Under the pieces are notes generated by a model, which worked only from the letters and a program-made list of their open reading frames with translations, was not told where the DNA came from and searched no databases. Positions 7,930 through 17,623 of a stretch of 64,000 nt of DNA are shown piece by piece. Origin of the DNA: CAZXEU01 sp965207385 (GTDB taxonomy: Bacteria; Bacteroidota; Rhodothermia; Rhodothermales; Bin80); NCBI GenBank assembly GCA_965207385.1, contig CBDBLZ010000021.1, forward strand, positions 744,001 through 808,000, read 5' to 3'. Each line of letters starts with the position of its first letter. The stretch's first letter is position 1. The position numbers and the translations under genes were made by a program.

Positions 7930-10900
7930 TTGACCAGTGCGAATTTGCCCACGTGCTCGCCAATTCCCGGCGCCTCAACATGGAAGACGTAAACGCCGAA
8001 GGCCACGTCCTGCTGCTCCTCGGTTCGCAAATCCCACCAGGCCGCGCCATCCGAAATCACTCCGTCGTGATGAATCGTCCTGACGAGCTCACCGCGGATA
8101 TTGAATATCCGGATCGTACACGTGGGCGGCAAGTGAATAAACTGGACGCGGCGCTCCCCCCGTCCCTCGATCTGTGCGCGCGGCTCAAAGGCCGAGGCAC
8201 CGACGTACGGATTTGGCACGACCGCTATTCGGTCCAGCTCCCGCTGGGCCTGGCCTGCATCAATGGAGGACGGCCGCAGTGTGAACTGAAAAAAATCGCC
8301 GGTGGCAAATGGACGCAGGGCTGATACTCTCAGCATCTTGCCCGCCGCCGGCGGGACAGAATTGGCTGGATCCGCTGCCGTAAAACCGACCCGGTATCGA
8401 AAGCGGCGAATCCCCCTTCCACCCGGCTGCTCATGAATTATGAGCTCGTCTCCGGCGTCAAATTCGCCGCTGCCGTTGCGATCCTCGATGAGCAGGTCCG
8501 CCGGGGTGTTCTTGGTCAGGTTAACGGCAAAGACCGGTATTTCCTGACGCAGGAAGCCAAAAACCCGGGGCGGGCGATAGAGAGAGTCATTGGCAGATAC
8601 CCAGATCAGCGCATAGTCGTCGGGAGATGCCACGAAGGCACTGGTCGTGTCCGGACGAACGTTGGCCAGCCAGTTACTGGCATATCCGTCCAGGGTGCGC
8701 GGATCCAGATCGTACAGCTCATTCTGAGTTCCCTCGTTTGCCCTGTAGCCCGTGCGAAGCACATCCACGGCGCAGCCCGTTGGCGTCGGGCACTCCACAT
8801 TTTCGATGTCCACAGCGAAGCCGGCGGTCGGCGGGGTGGTTTCTACCAGCGGCGCCGGCCCAATAAGCGTTGCACCGCTTGCAACGTTCGTGATTTCATA
8901 GGCCACGGTTTCGTATAGGTCGGCGGTCGGTGAGACCGCTTCGCCAAAGAATCCGATCCGGAAGACAGCATCGAAGTCTGCCACTTCTTCCTGCAATACG
9001 CGCACTACGACGGATCCGGAACCGATGCCCTGCGTGAGGCGGCTCAAGTCTTCGTTCGTGCCGCCCTCCACGAAACCCACGGGCCTCGAACGTGGCGTCA
9101 CCACGGCAGCATTGCGGGAATAACCCGTTATCTGCCCGGCTTGGTTGACGCTGATATTGAAGGTATTCTCCTGCGGGTCAATGGGATCCTTGGACAAATC
9201 ATCCGGATCCCGGACTCCGCGGTCGTAAGCTACCAGCGCATAGTAGTACGTGATGCCGTTCGTGACATCATCGTCAATGTAATAGAATTGCAGACCGGTA
9301 TTGCTTCCCAGGTTGTAGACGGCCTCACCTTCCAGGGCCGGTACAGGCCCCTGTATATCGTTAACCAGATCCCACTGGGCGATGGGCTTGAAGAACGTTG
9401 CAGCACCGTCCAGGTCGGTAATGGTGCGAACATCAAACAGTAGCGGGTCGGTACCCCTGTAGAGCTTGAATCCCTCGAAATCGAATTCCTGGATAAAGCG
9501 GTCGAAGCTTCGCACGGCAACGGTATCCCAGCTCAGCACAACACGCCCGTCGCCGGGCACGGCCGTCAGCTTGGGCAGGAAAGGAGGCTGCGCAAAGTTG
9601 TAGTCCGCATTGAAGATGCTCTGTGCGGTACGCCTGTTCTTGAAGAAGTCCCGCTCATCCTCTCCAAATATCCAGGCCGTGGAGAAGAAGTCCGTTCCGC
9701 CTGGCTCAAGTCCGACCGGGCCTGAAGAGAACAGCAAGAACGGCTCAAGATCTGCCTTGAACGCTTCAGGCTTGGTACCCAGAGGAAACTGCGCGTGGGT
9801 AATGATGCGATCCCACATCCAGGAGTCGTCGCGCAAATTGTCTCCGCTCTCGTAAAAGGGGCGCGTCTGCAGATCAAATCCGGTCAGGCCCACCTGGTCA
9901 GACTCGTCGATGTCGAGTTCGTCAAAATTAGGCTCGCCGGGCGTAGGCACGCCGTCCGCCTCACCATCGTCCGGGCCCGGGTAGCCCAGGTCAAACGGGC
10001 CTTGCCCGTCCCGTCCCACGTCATTGTTGAGCGACTCTCCGGGATCCCATGCACCATTGCCGTTCTCGTCCGCATATCCCACCCAGTCAAGGTTTTCGTC
10101 ACCGGTCCACCAGCGACCGGCCATGTACGCGGGCCGGCCCTCTATGGGACCATTGTAGGCCTCGAAATTGGCTGCGTCGTACATCCCCAGGACGGCGCCT
10201 CGAATGCTCTCCTGACCCTCGATCAGGCTGCCCGGACCGCTGAAGCGGGACTCGTCTACGATGCCGTCCTCGTCGTTATCCAGGCCGTCAAAGGCGCGTG
10301 CCGGGCTTTCCAGAAACGCAAATCCGGTATACCCAAGGGGATACGTGCCTCCCGTGGCCCGCGTGCCCAGCCCGTCCTGGTCCCAGCCGTACGCCACATC
10401 CTGCTGCGGATCAAAGGCAGCATTTTCGTCGCCTTCCTCGTTACCCAGCCCGTAGTCCATGATCTGGCCCAGGTAGAGCGCATCGTGGGGCGTTTCCGTG
10501 ACGTTGGTGATCCGGTAGAGGATAAACATCAGGTCTTCGGCCAGTACATTTGCCCACTGAAAGAGGCGCACCTGTGTCTGGAGCCCCATTCCTCCAATGG
10601 TTGAGTCGGCCGGGCTGGCGTAATACACGCCGTATTCGCTGTTGGGGCGGCCGGTTTCTGCGTCGATGGCGTATTCCTGGTCGGTGAAGTCATCCATGAC
10701 ATAGAAACTCTCCAGGTCGGCGTTGAACACGCCGCGGCCGAAGAACCCGTTCCAGCGTCCGGACCAGCCCGGATCGTCCGGATTGTTCAGACGATCAGGC
10801 CAGAACGCAGGCCAGGACGTCGGATCGTCGCTGAGTGCAGGGGTGGGAGTACGCAGGCCCGTAATCGGATCCAGACGGTTTTCGTTCATGAAGCCCGGCA

Positions 10901-11306
10901 GCGGGGTCCACCCCCAGAGGCTTCCGTCCGGACTGAGCCGCTTGCCGAAGTCGCGATAGGTCAGTATCACCGGATTGAGGCTCGTATCGCGCGTGGCTCC
11001 GGGAAAGAATTCCGCCCACCTTGTGCGCTCTCCGGGCACTTGCCCCGCCACCATGATGCCGACGCCGTCTATGTGACGACCGCCAATGCCACGGGGCCAT
11101 ACGCCGAACGGCTCGTCATTCCAGCGGGCCAATTCGCCGTGGTTGCGAAAGTTGGTTTCAATGAGGTTGCCGTCCATGACACCGCGCGCGATCAGCGTTT
11201 CGTCGCCTCGCAGGTTGCCCGGTATATTCTGCGCCAAGGCTGTTGTCTGCACCCAAAGCGTGCAGCTTGCAAGGGCGAAGGCTGCAGTACGCGCGAATGG
11301 CATCAA
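7926..11306 (-). CDS. Large secreted protein with T9SS sorting domain (1126 aa)
   Basis: Signal peptide 1-26 (ending A-L-A-Q). The central ~1000 residues match no enzyme I recognise. They contain acidic Ca-binding-like loops (D-N-D-E-D-G-I-V-D, D-E-N-G-N-G-A-W-D-P-G-E) and a fibronectin-III-like part around 600-720. The last ~90 residues are a T9SS/FlgD-like sorting domain with V-V-P-N-P-Y-V. Proteins of this type recur beside TonB receptors and PorV-like genes in Rhodothermota and Balneolota genomes (recalled, not checked). It is translationally coupled on both sides by 4-base overlaps (11303-11306 and 7926-7929). It may be a surface partner of the TonB receptor in the place SusD would hold; this is inference only. 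Confidence 0.78.
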   Translation of the reverse strand: MMPFARTAAFALASCTLWVQTTALAQNIPGNLRGDETLIARGVMDGNLIETNFRNHGELARWNDEPFGVWPRGIGGRHIDGVGIMVAGQVPGERTRWAEFFPGATRDTSLNPVILTYRDFGKRLSPDGSLWGWTPLPGFMNENRLDPITGLRTPTPALSDDPTSWPAFWPDRLNNPDDPGWSGRWNGFFGRGVFNADLESFYVMDDFTDQEYAIDAETGRPNSEYGVYYASPADSTIGGMGLQTQVRLFQWANVLAEDLMFILYRITNVTETPHDALYLGQIMDYGLGNEEGDENAAFDPQQDVAYGWDQDGLGTRATGGTYPLGYTGFAFLESPARAFDGLDNDEDGIVDESRFSGPGSLIEGQESIRGAVLGMYDAANFEAYNGPIEGRPAYMAGRWWTGDENLDWVGYADENGNGAWDPGESLNNDVGRDGQGPFDLGYPGPDDGEADGVPTPGEPNFDELDIDESDQVGLTGFDLQTRPFYESGDNLRDDSWMWDRIITHAQFPLGTKPEAFKADLEPFLLFSSGPVGLEPGGTDFFSTAWIFGEDERDFFKNRRTAQSIFNADYNFAQPPFLPKLTAVPGDGRVVLSWDTVAVRSFDRFIQEFDFEGFKLYRGTDPLLFDVRTITDLDGAATFFKPIAQWDLVNDIQGPVPALEGEAVYNLGSNTGLQFYYIDDDVTNGITYYYALVAYDRGVRDPDDLSKDPIDPQENTFNISVNQAGQITGYSRNAAVVTPRSRPVGFVEGGTNEDLSRLTQGIGSGSVVVRVLQEEVADFDAVFRIGFFGEAVSPTADLYETVAYEITNVASGATLIGPAPLVETTPPTAGFAVDIENVECPTPTGCAVDVLRTGYRANEGTQNELYDLDPRTLDGYASNWLANVRPDTTSAFVASPDDYALIWVSANDSLYRPPRVFGFLRQEIPVFAVNLTKNTPADLLIEDRNGSGEFDAGDELIIHEQPGGRGIRRFRYRVGFTAADPANSVPPAAGKMLRVSALRPFATGDFFQFTLRPSSIDAGQAQRELDRIAVVPNPYVGASAFEPRAQIEGRGERRVQFIHLPPTCTIRIFNIRGELVRTIHHDGVISDGAAWWDLRTEEQQDVAFGVYVFHVEAPGIGEHVGKFALVK

Positions 11307-14053
11307 AACCGGAGGTTGAGTCCCAGGCTCACCTTGCGCGGAGCGCCGAAATTCTCCTGGCGGTAGAAGAACTCATCCAGCGTGTTGAGTCCGCCAACCT
11401 GGGCGCCGGTCCGCCGGAAGAGTTCCAATGTTACCGACTCGCCGGCTCGTCCCGTGTCTTCGTAGACGCCCACCTCCTGCACGGTGTCGAACAGGTTCTG
11501 CACTTGCAAAAACAGCTGAAGGTCAAACGCAAAAAACGGGGGCCGGTAGTAGGCACGCACATCGGAGCCGAAGAGTGCCGGTTTGGTTGCGTTGTTCTTC
11601 TTGATTGACCGGATGAAGTTGCGCACCGTAGTGTACGGCGTGCCGCTGCGCAGCCGATTGATGAACGTAACGGAAAGGCCGCTTACCGGTGCCAAGGTAA
11701 GCGTGTTGTTGAGCACGTGGCGGCGGTCCCAATCCAGCCGGACCAGGGAGAGGATTTCGTCGAGTCCCGCCTGCTGCCGTCCGAAAGCCTCACCAGGACT
11801 TGACGACGTGCCCTCGGCAAACTGCAGCGTGTAATCCAGGGTCCAGCTTACTGGACCACCGGGGCGCTGAAACAAGGAGAATGTGAGACCGCGGACGGTG
11901 CCGTAATCCCGGTTAATCCAGCGTATAACGAAATCACCCTGGGGCGTGCGCGAGATTTCTTGCCCGGTCAGATTGCGCACATCCTTGGAGAAGATGGTAA
12001 GCTCCAGCCCTATGCTCCGCGTGAGGCCCTGCTGGAGGCCGACTTCAAATGCGAGAGTGCGCTCCGGATTCAGGCCCGGATTGCCGAACGAGTTGGACAG
12101 CGAGGCGGGATTTACCTCATACTCGGGATTCGTATAGAGAAGTCCGAAGGACGGAATTTGGAAGAACAGGCCGGATGAAAACCGCATCACGCCTGTCTCG
12201 GAAATCGGAAAGGCAATTCCCAGACGCGGGCTAAGCTGCATGTCCGCCTTCGCATCCTGGCGATTGGAACGCACGGCGCCTGGATTGTCCGTATCGGAAA
12301 TCTCAACGAGGGCCCCTTGGCCCCAGTCTACCGGCAACAGGTAGTCGGGATCGAAATAGTCGAAGCGCAGGCCGGCGTTCACGATCAGTCCCGTGAATTC
12401 CATCTTGTCCTGTACGTAGGCGGACAGCTCCACGGGGTTGGCCTGCAAGGTGTTGTCGGCAAACTGGTCGGGGGATGGCTGCGGCAGATTGGCGGTTCGA
12501 AACGAGCGTTCAATACCGAAATCCCGGTTATCCAGCCGATGCAGGCGTGCCTGGACTCCCACCTTCATCAGGTGGATGCGGGTCATTTGCCGAGAGAAGT
12601 CCGCAACGACCGTGTGGGTGGCCGTCAACTGATCGCTGGTGGACAGGTCATTGCCCCCGACGGCGAAGGCGTTCGCGCCCTGCAGGGTGCGGAACCCGCT
12701 ATTGACGTATCGCTCGTCGTACGGCGATTCAAACAGGTATACGTCTGTGGCGTCATGCAAGTAGCTGTAGGAAAGACTGCCGAAGGATCTTTGGCCGACC
12801 GTGTAGCGCAGTCCAAGAATGTGGGTCTGGTTGAGGAAATGGACTGTGTTGATTCCCCGCGGCACATATTTCAGTTCGTGGCTGTACGGCCGGAATGTGC
12901 CGAGCTGCATGAAGAGGTTGTATTCGAGCTGAATGCGCGTTGTAAGCGAGTAAGTCGCAGTGGCATTGAGGGAAACACGTTCCGTCCGGTTTCTGGGCAC
13001 GAAGCTGCCGTCTCCCGAGGACGATACGATCCACGCGTCAGGGGAGAGCCCGCTGTTGAGATACTGGGATGAGTCTGAAGGCAGAAACAGGTTGCGGCCA
13101 ATGAAGTGCGAATTGTCCTCAAGGTAGCGCAGGGTGGCCTGCATACCCAGTTTGTTTCTTGCAAGCGGACCTCCCAAAGATGCTTGCACATCGATGAGGT
13201 TGGGCATTTGGGCCGCTTCTGAAAACGAAACGGTATCCGCGGCGAACTGGCTCGCCTGCAGCGCCAGGCCCGGCGGGCCCGACCGGCCAATAAAATGCAT
13301 TTCCCGTGTGCTGGCTATGGCGCCGGCATAGGCAAGCAGCGATCCGCTCCAGTCATCCGGTACGTCCTTGGTCACTATGTTCACCACGCCGCTGGTAGCC
13401 TGCCCGTATTCCGCGTTGAAGACCCCGCTGATGACTTCGAGGCTGGAAATCATGTTCTGTTCGATCTCAAAGGCGGCTTCCTTGCTGAAAGCATTTGTGA
13501 TGGGTACGCCGTTGACGAGATAGGTAACCTCGCCCGTGCGCCCTCCCCGAAAATGGCCGTCAACGACCCCGGCTTGCAGGTTTATGGCGTCGCTGACATT
13601 GGTGACCGGCAACACTTCCAGCTGTTCGGCATCAATGACCGCCGTCGTGGTGGTCCGATCCATCTCCACTATCGGGCGCTCGGCCACGACCACCAGCTCC
13701 TCGCCGAGCACGGCTTGCTCCTGAAGCGCGTAGTTGACGGTCGTGGTTTTATCCTGTACGACCCGGACGTTTTCTGTCGTGACGGTCACGAAGCCCACAA
13801 ACGAGGCGCGGACGGCGTACGTGCCCGGCTTTACGTTGAGGATGAAGTAAAAGCCATCCTCGTCGGTAGCCGTACCCTGCACGGTGCCGGCTATCACGAC
13901 GTTTACGCCAGGCATTCCCTCGCCTGTGGCCGCGTCTACTACGCGCCCGGCGATCTTGCCCGTAGGTCCGGAAGCACGCGCCTCAACATGGCCCGCAAAC
14001 CCGAGAGCAATTGCGGCTGCTAGCGCGAGAGACTTTAAAGCCTGGGCAGCCAC
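11303..14053 (-). CDS. TonB-dependent receptor (SusC-like position)
   Basis: A 916-residue outer-membrane transporter. Signal peptide ~1-26. A carboxypeptidase-regulatory-like domain (~30-115, with G-K-I-A-G-R-V-V-D-A-A-T-G-E-G) precedes the plug (~125-235, with Y-L-V-N-G-V-P-I and S-G-V-V-N-I-V-T-K). A 22-stranded-type barrel ends S-L-G-L-N-L-R-F, with the expected C-terminal Phe. It would import a ligand using TonB/ExbBD energy; co-location with sugar-binding and GH16 proteins suggests an oligosaccharide. There is no SusD homologue in the locus. The start at 14053 is 16 bases after the stop of the upstream sugar-binding gene, and its 3' end overlaps the next gene by 4 bases, consistent with one operon. 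Confidence 0.92.
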   Translation of the reverse strand: MAAQALKSLALAAAIALGFAGHVEARASGPTGKIAGRVVDAATGEGMPGVNVVIAGTVQGTATDEDGFYFILNVKPGTYAVRASFVGFVTVTTENVRVVQDKTTTVNYALQEQAVLGEELVVVAERPIVEMDRTTTTAVIDAEQLEVLPVTNVSDAINLQAGVVDGHFRGGRTGEVTYLVNGVPITNAFSKEAAFEIEQNMISSLEVISGVFNAEYGQATSGVVNIVTKDVPDDWSGSLLAYAGAIASTREMHFIGRSGPPGLALQASQFAADTVSFSEAAQMPNLIDVQASLGGPLARNKLGMQATLRYLEDNSHFIGRNLFLPSDSSQYLNSGLSPDAWIVSSSGDGSFVPRNRTERVSLNATATYSLTTRIQLEYNLFMQLGTFRPYSHELKYVPRGINTVHFLNQTHILGLRYTVGQRSFGSLSYSYLHDATDVYLFESPYDERYVNSGFRTLQGANAFAVGGNDLSTSDQLTATHTVVADFSRQMTRIHLMKVGVQARLHRLDNRDFGIERSFRTANLPQPSPDQFADNTLQANPVELSAYVQDKMEFTGLIVNAGLRFDYFDPDYLLPVDWGQGALVEISDTDNPGAVRSNRQDAKADMQLSPRLGIAFPISETGVMRFSSGLFFQIPSFGLLYTNPEYEVNPASLSNSFGNPGLNPERTLAFEVGLQQGLTRSIGLELTIFSKDVRNLTGQEISRTPQGDFVIRWINRDYGTVRGLTFSLFQRPGGPVSWTLDYTLQFAEGTSSSPGEAFGRQQAGLDEILSLVRLDWDRRHVLNNTLTLAPVSGLSVTFINRLRSGTPYTTVRNFIRSIKKNNATKPALFGSDVRAYYRPPFFAFDLQLFLQVQNLFDTVQEVGVYEDTGRAGESVTLELFRRTGAQVGGLNTLDEFFYRQENFGAPRKVSLGLNLRF

Positions 14054-14068
14054 GTCTTTCGAGCAGTC

Positions 14069-16241
14069 CTATTTGGCAAGCAGCATGCGGCGAGAGATGG
14101 CCACCGAGGACCCGCCCTCAAGCCTGTAGAGATAGACTCCGGATGCCAGGCCTTCGGCATTAAAGCGCACCGTATGGGCGCCAGCGCCCAGAGACTTGTC
14201 GCTCAGCAGGGAAGCCACCTGGCGGCCAAGCATGTCAAACACGAGGAGCGTTACTCGCTGGGCCTCCGGCAGCGTAAACTGAATGGACGTCGACGGATTG
14301 AACGGGTTGGGATAGTTCTGCGCCAGCGTTATGGACGCGGGCAACTCGGTCCCTGTTTCGGAAGAGACCACGGTCTGGCGGCCGGCCATGGCCACTGTCA
14401 TCCACTGGGCGGGGGTATTCCACCACTGGCCGCCCGCGTTTCCCTTTACAGACCACTGGATCTGGGTGTCGCGCGCGGCACCGTCGCCGTCATTCAATGC
14501 GATATTGAAGGGGATGAACCGGATGTCCGTGCCGGTGGGCGGATCCAGTACGGCGTCCTGCATGTCTGCATTCTGGATCGCATTGAGCGGAAAGAGCGCG
14601 AGCACTTTCCAGCCGGAGGTCACACCTCCTTCCTCGATTACATCGTAGGCTGCGCCGCCGCCCTGCGGTACGTTGTTAATGCTCCAGCCCACGAATGCAT
14701 AAGGCGTTGTTCCGGCCTTGGTGCCGTCTCCGTGTCCGGAAATCCGGAATTGGTAGTCGGCAAACGCACCGCGCTCCATGTCCTGGTGGGAAGAGCCTCC
14801 GAACAGGGAGCCCCCTTCCACGTCGCGCACGTCGTAGTTGCCCCAGCCGAATTCTATGCTGTCGTGCTGCCATGCATCACTCGGCGGCACCGCCTCTCCA
14901 GCAAGCGTGATAACGTCATCGGTCACCTCCGCGTAGATGAAAAGCTCGTTGCCTCCAGTGTAGCCGGCCCAGACCTTGGCCGAGAGGTCCTCGTCACTGT
15001 CGGGTCCGGTTGCGGCATCCGCCAGCTTGGAGTGGTTCATGTCCACGGAAAACGGCTGCAGCCAGTCCGGGAACCCCTCGCCCGATGCGGTCGCCTGCTG
15101 ACAGGGCGTCAAAAAGCGCCTCGCCTTCCGCCTCCGTCAGTTCCGTAATGAAGGCCTGGTTCGGCAAATCCGGGTTGGCAAGCGAAGCGCTGCTCATGGA
15201 TATGTCCGGGTTCTCGACCCCGAATTGGCTGAGCGAGGTTACGGCATAGTGCAGCGTAAGGGGCGCCAGCGATGGGTGGATTACTTCCACCCGGTGCAGC
15301 ACTTCGAACATGGATGCGGTCGAGGGTACGGCTTCAACCAAGGCTACTCCGGGATCGGACAAGGCGGAAAAGGCGTCCGGACTGGCATATACGTTGTATC
15401 CGCCGAACGCAGGATCATGGGTCCAGGAAATCCGATTGCCCTCGGGTGTGGCCTCGAATGTCACGCCGGTCATGGCGCCGGCAGGATCATTTGCCACTGA
15501 CAGATCGAGGCCCGGCTGCCCGATGTATACATCATCTACCCAGACTGGGCCTCCGGTCGTGCCATTGTCCCAAAAGAAGCCCACATTCTGCACGTTGGCC
15601 CACTCAAATTCTTGCCACAGTTGGGGGTTTTCCCCGGAACCGGGGCCCATTCCATCCAGCGCTACTCCAAAGCCGCCCGTAGACCAGGCTCCCGCGTACA
15701 CCCAGTATGTGGCCAGCGAGTCGAGCGTGTTCGCAGCCTTCGCATCTTCCAGCTCCTGCCATGTTGCCGGCGGCAGCGGGATTTCCATCGTGTGCCAAGC
15801 GCCGTCCCGATAATGTTCGGGCACCCGCCACACCAGACGGAAAGGGAGGTCGGCCGAGCCGTCGTTCGCTCCACTGAAGTCGGTCTTGTCCTCAAACATC
15901 AGCTCTACATTCGGCTGACCCTGATTGGCAGGGTCGACCAGGAGCCGCAGGTGCAGCACGTCGCCATCCATGCGATTCTGCGTCATATCCACCCCAACCG
16001 TGTCGACAAACCGGAAGGCCTGGAAGCTCCAGTTTCCGTAATTGTACTGCACGACCTTGTTAGTGGCATCATTGGGATCATCTACCACTGTGCCGTCGAA
16101 GCTGGGAACCAGCGTGTTGGTGCCGTTGACAAAGAAAATGAAGTCATCCCCCAGCGGCGGACCGGCTTGGCCGCGCGCGTCTGCGACAATAAGCAGCAGC
16201 AGGGCAGTGGAAAGAAGGCTGGTAAGGGTTTTCACGATCAC
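14069..16241 (-). pseudogene. Frameshifted sugar-binding T9SS protein (first gene of operon)
   Basis: Two overlapping minus-strand frames together make one protein of about 720 residues. The 5' frame (to 14994) has a signal peptide ending A-R-G-Q and a beta-sandwich region. The 3' frame (from 15112) continues with a CBM9/DOMON-like carbohydrate-binding domain and a T9SS sorting domain (N-Y-P-N-P-F-N-P-S). Removing one base from the CCC at 15081-15083 rejoins them as D-R-I-G-E-G-F-P-D-W-L, so a one-base insertion is the simplest cause. It may be a true mutation or an assembly error. The ATG at 16295 lies upstream of the predicted transcription start (~16279), so GTG at 16241 or 16235 is the likelier start. 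Role: extracellular glycan binding. Confidence 0.8.
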
Positions 16242-16285
16242 GTACCGGTTGAATGTTGACTGACTCTGGCGCCTCAAACCACGAT

Positions 16286-16314
16286 ATATTAGCAAATCCT
16301 GAAAAGGTTTTCAA
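16286..16314 (-). promoter_or_regulatory. Sigma70-like promoter of the TonB operon
   Basis: Reading the minus strand: -35 TTGAAA (16314-16309), 17-base spacer, -10 TAATAT (16291-16286), then the first gene's likely GTG start ~38 bases beyond the predicted transcription start (~16279). Both hexamers are close to consensus and the spacing is ideal. It sits in the only gap between lacI and the operon. Confidence 0.7.
16300..16313. promoter_or_regulatory. LacI-family operator-like inverted repeat
   Basis: TGAAAA-GG-TTTTCA, a perfect inverted repeat with a 2-base centre, overlapping the -35 box and the spacer. It resembles the A/T-armed palindromes bound by LacI/GalR proteins, and the adjacent upstream gene is a LacI-type regulator whose TGA stop lies inside the repeat (16311-16313). 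Binding here would block RNA polymerase directly. Confidence 0.65.
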
Positions 16315-17333
16315 GCCTGTATGCCCTCGCTGCTGCAAGCCGCATTCTTCCGGGGAGCGGTGGACTCCCGAAAGACAACGTTCAGCGGCTCCAGATGGAA
16401 TTCGGCGGACGCGTTCGCTCCGTTCACACAGCCGATGAGCAGGTCCACGGCACGTCTGGCGAGGGCCCGGATGGGCACGTGCACGCTGGACAGCGACGGC
16501 GTGGCATAGCGCGCGCTGAGCGTGTCGTCGAACCCTGCCAGCGCCATGTCCTCGGGCACGCGCACGCCTCGCTCCAGCAGAGCCCTGAGCGCGCCGATTG
16601 CGCTCAGGTCATTGGCGGCCACGATCGCGTCCGGCCTCGGAACCGAACGAAGCACCTGGACCGCAGCTTCGTAGCCAGCCTGGGCAGAAAAATCCCCTTC
16701 GAATTCCGAAGCATGCATTCGGTCTCCGAGTCCCCGCCTGAATCCGCGCAACCTTTCCATCGCGTCGTGCGCCTTATCCGGGCCCTTGACAAATGCAATA
16801 CGCTCGCGGCCGGCTGCAACCACGTGCTCCGTAATGCTTCGCATGCCGCCGAAGTTGTCAAAATTGACGGCCGGTGCCTGGCCCGCGTCCACGCGCGTAT
16901 TCAGGAACACCACAGGGAACTGTTTTCCGGTTATAGCCAGTACCTGGCCCGTTGCAAGCTCCGGAGCCATGACGATGAGCCCGTCCGAGCGATAGACCAG
17001 GTTCTGCAGCGCCGTCCGGTATTCGGCTGCATGGCGATGGGAGGCGCTGACCAGGAGCATCTGTGCGTGCGTTTGCGCAGCCTCGTCGAGCCCGCGGAGG
17101 AGCTCGGCAAAGAACTCGCCCGAGATATAGGGCAGGACGGCGGCAATTGTACCTGTTCTTCGCTTCAGCAGGCTGCGGGCGGCGGGATTCGGCGAGTACT
17201 TCAGCGCCTTTGCCGCTTCCGCTACACGCCGGCACTTGTCCTCGCTGACGCGCGCGGAGCCGTTGAGCACGCGGGAGACAGTGGAAATCGAGACACCTGC
17301 GCGTCTGGCAACGTCGTGGACCGTTACTCGCAT
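16311..17333 (-). CDS. LacI-family transcriptional regulator
   Basis: A 340-residue DNA-binding repressor. The N-terminal helix-turn-helix and hinge (1-55) have T-V-H-D-V-A-R-R-A-G-V-S and S-T-V-S-R-V-L-N-G. A periplasmic-binding-protein-like effector domain (60-330) follows, with the usual G-F-D-D near residue 275. It probably senses a sugar released by, or taken up through, the operon directly downstream: a strong promoter with a palindromic operator overlaps this gene's stop codon. Its own promoter may lie around 17365-17372, where the minus strand reads TACTTTGG, close to the Bacteroidota TAnnTTTG element. The 290 bases up to the next gene hold no coding signal I recognise. Confidence 0.93.
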   Translation of the reverse strand: MRVTVHDVARRAGVSISTVSRVLNGSARVSEDKCRRVAEAAKALKYSPNPAARSLLKRRTGTIAAVLPYISGEFFAELLRGLDEAAQTHAQMLLVSASHRHAAEYRTALQNLVYRSDGLIVMAPELATGQVLAITGKQFPVVFLNTRVDAGQAPAVNFDNFGGMRSITEHVVAAGRERIAFVKGPDKAHDAMERLRGFRRGLGDRMHASEFEGDFSAQAGYEAAVQVLRSVPRPDAIVAANDLSAIGALRALLERGVRVPEDMALAGFDDTLSARYATPSLSSVHVPIRALARRAVDLLIGCVNGANASAEFHLEPLNVVFRESTAPRKNAACSSEGIQA

Positions 17334-17623
17334 GCCGATTGCACGGGGACATGATACATTCCTGCCAAAGTAGCCCCCAACGGAATCTGTAGCAATTCCG
17401 GCTTTTCCCGCTTAGGCCTACCGTGTGCCGTACAGTGGGCTCCAGGTGCCCTGAGGCGCCCCGAAGCACCAAAAGACCACGTCTTTTCCGGAGGTGGCCC
17501 CTTGGTTCACCAGAACCGGGTCTGTGACATTGAGATGCTCTGATGTGGGTTGCCTGGAGCTGCCGCGTCCGCCAGTCTGGTTTTCGGTCGCGGGCCAGGC
17601 CCAGCTCCCGCAGGGGCAGGCGA

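Noticed and set aside
15000..15120. Programmed ribosomal frameshift in the sugar-binding gene
   Set aside because: The needed shift is +1, and the T-run near 15112 does not form a proper slippery heptamer in the reading frame. A simple one-base insertion in CCC restores a better protein join.
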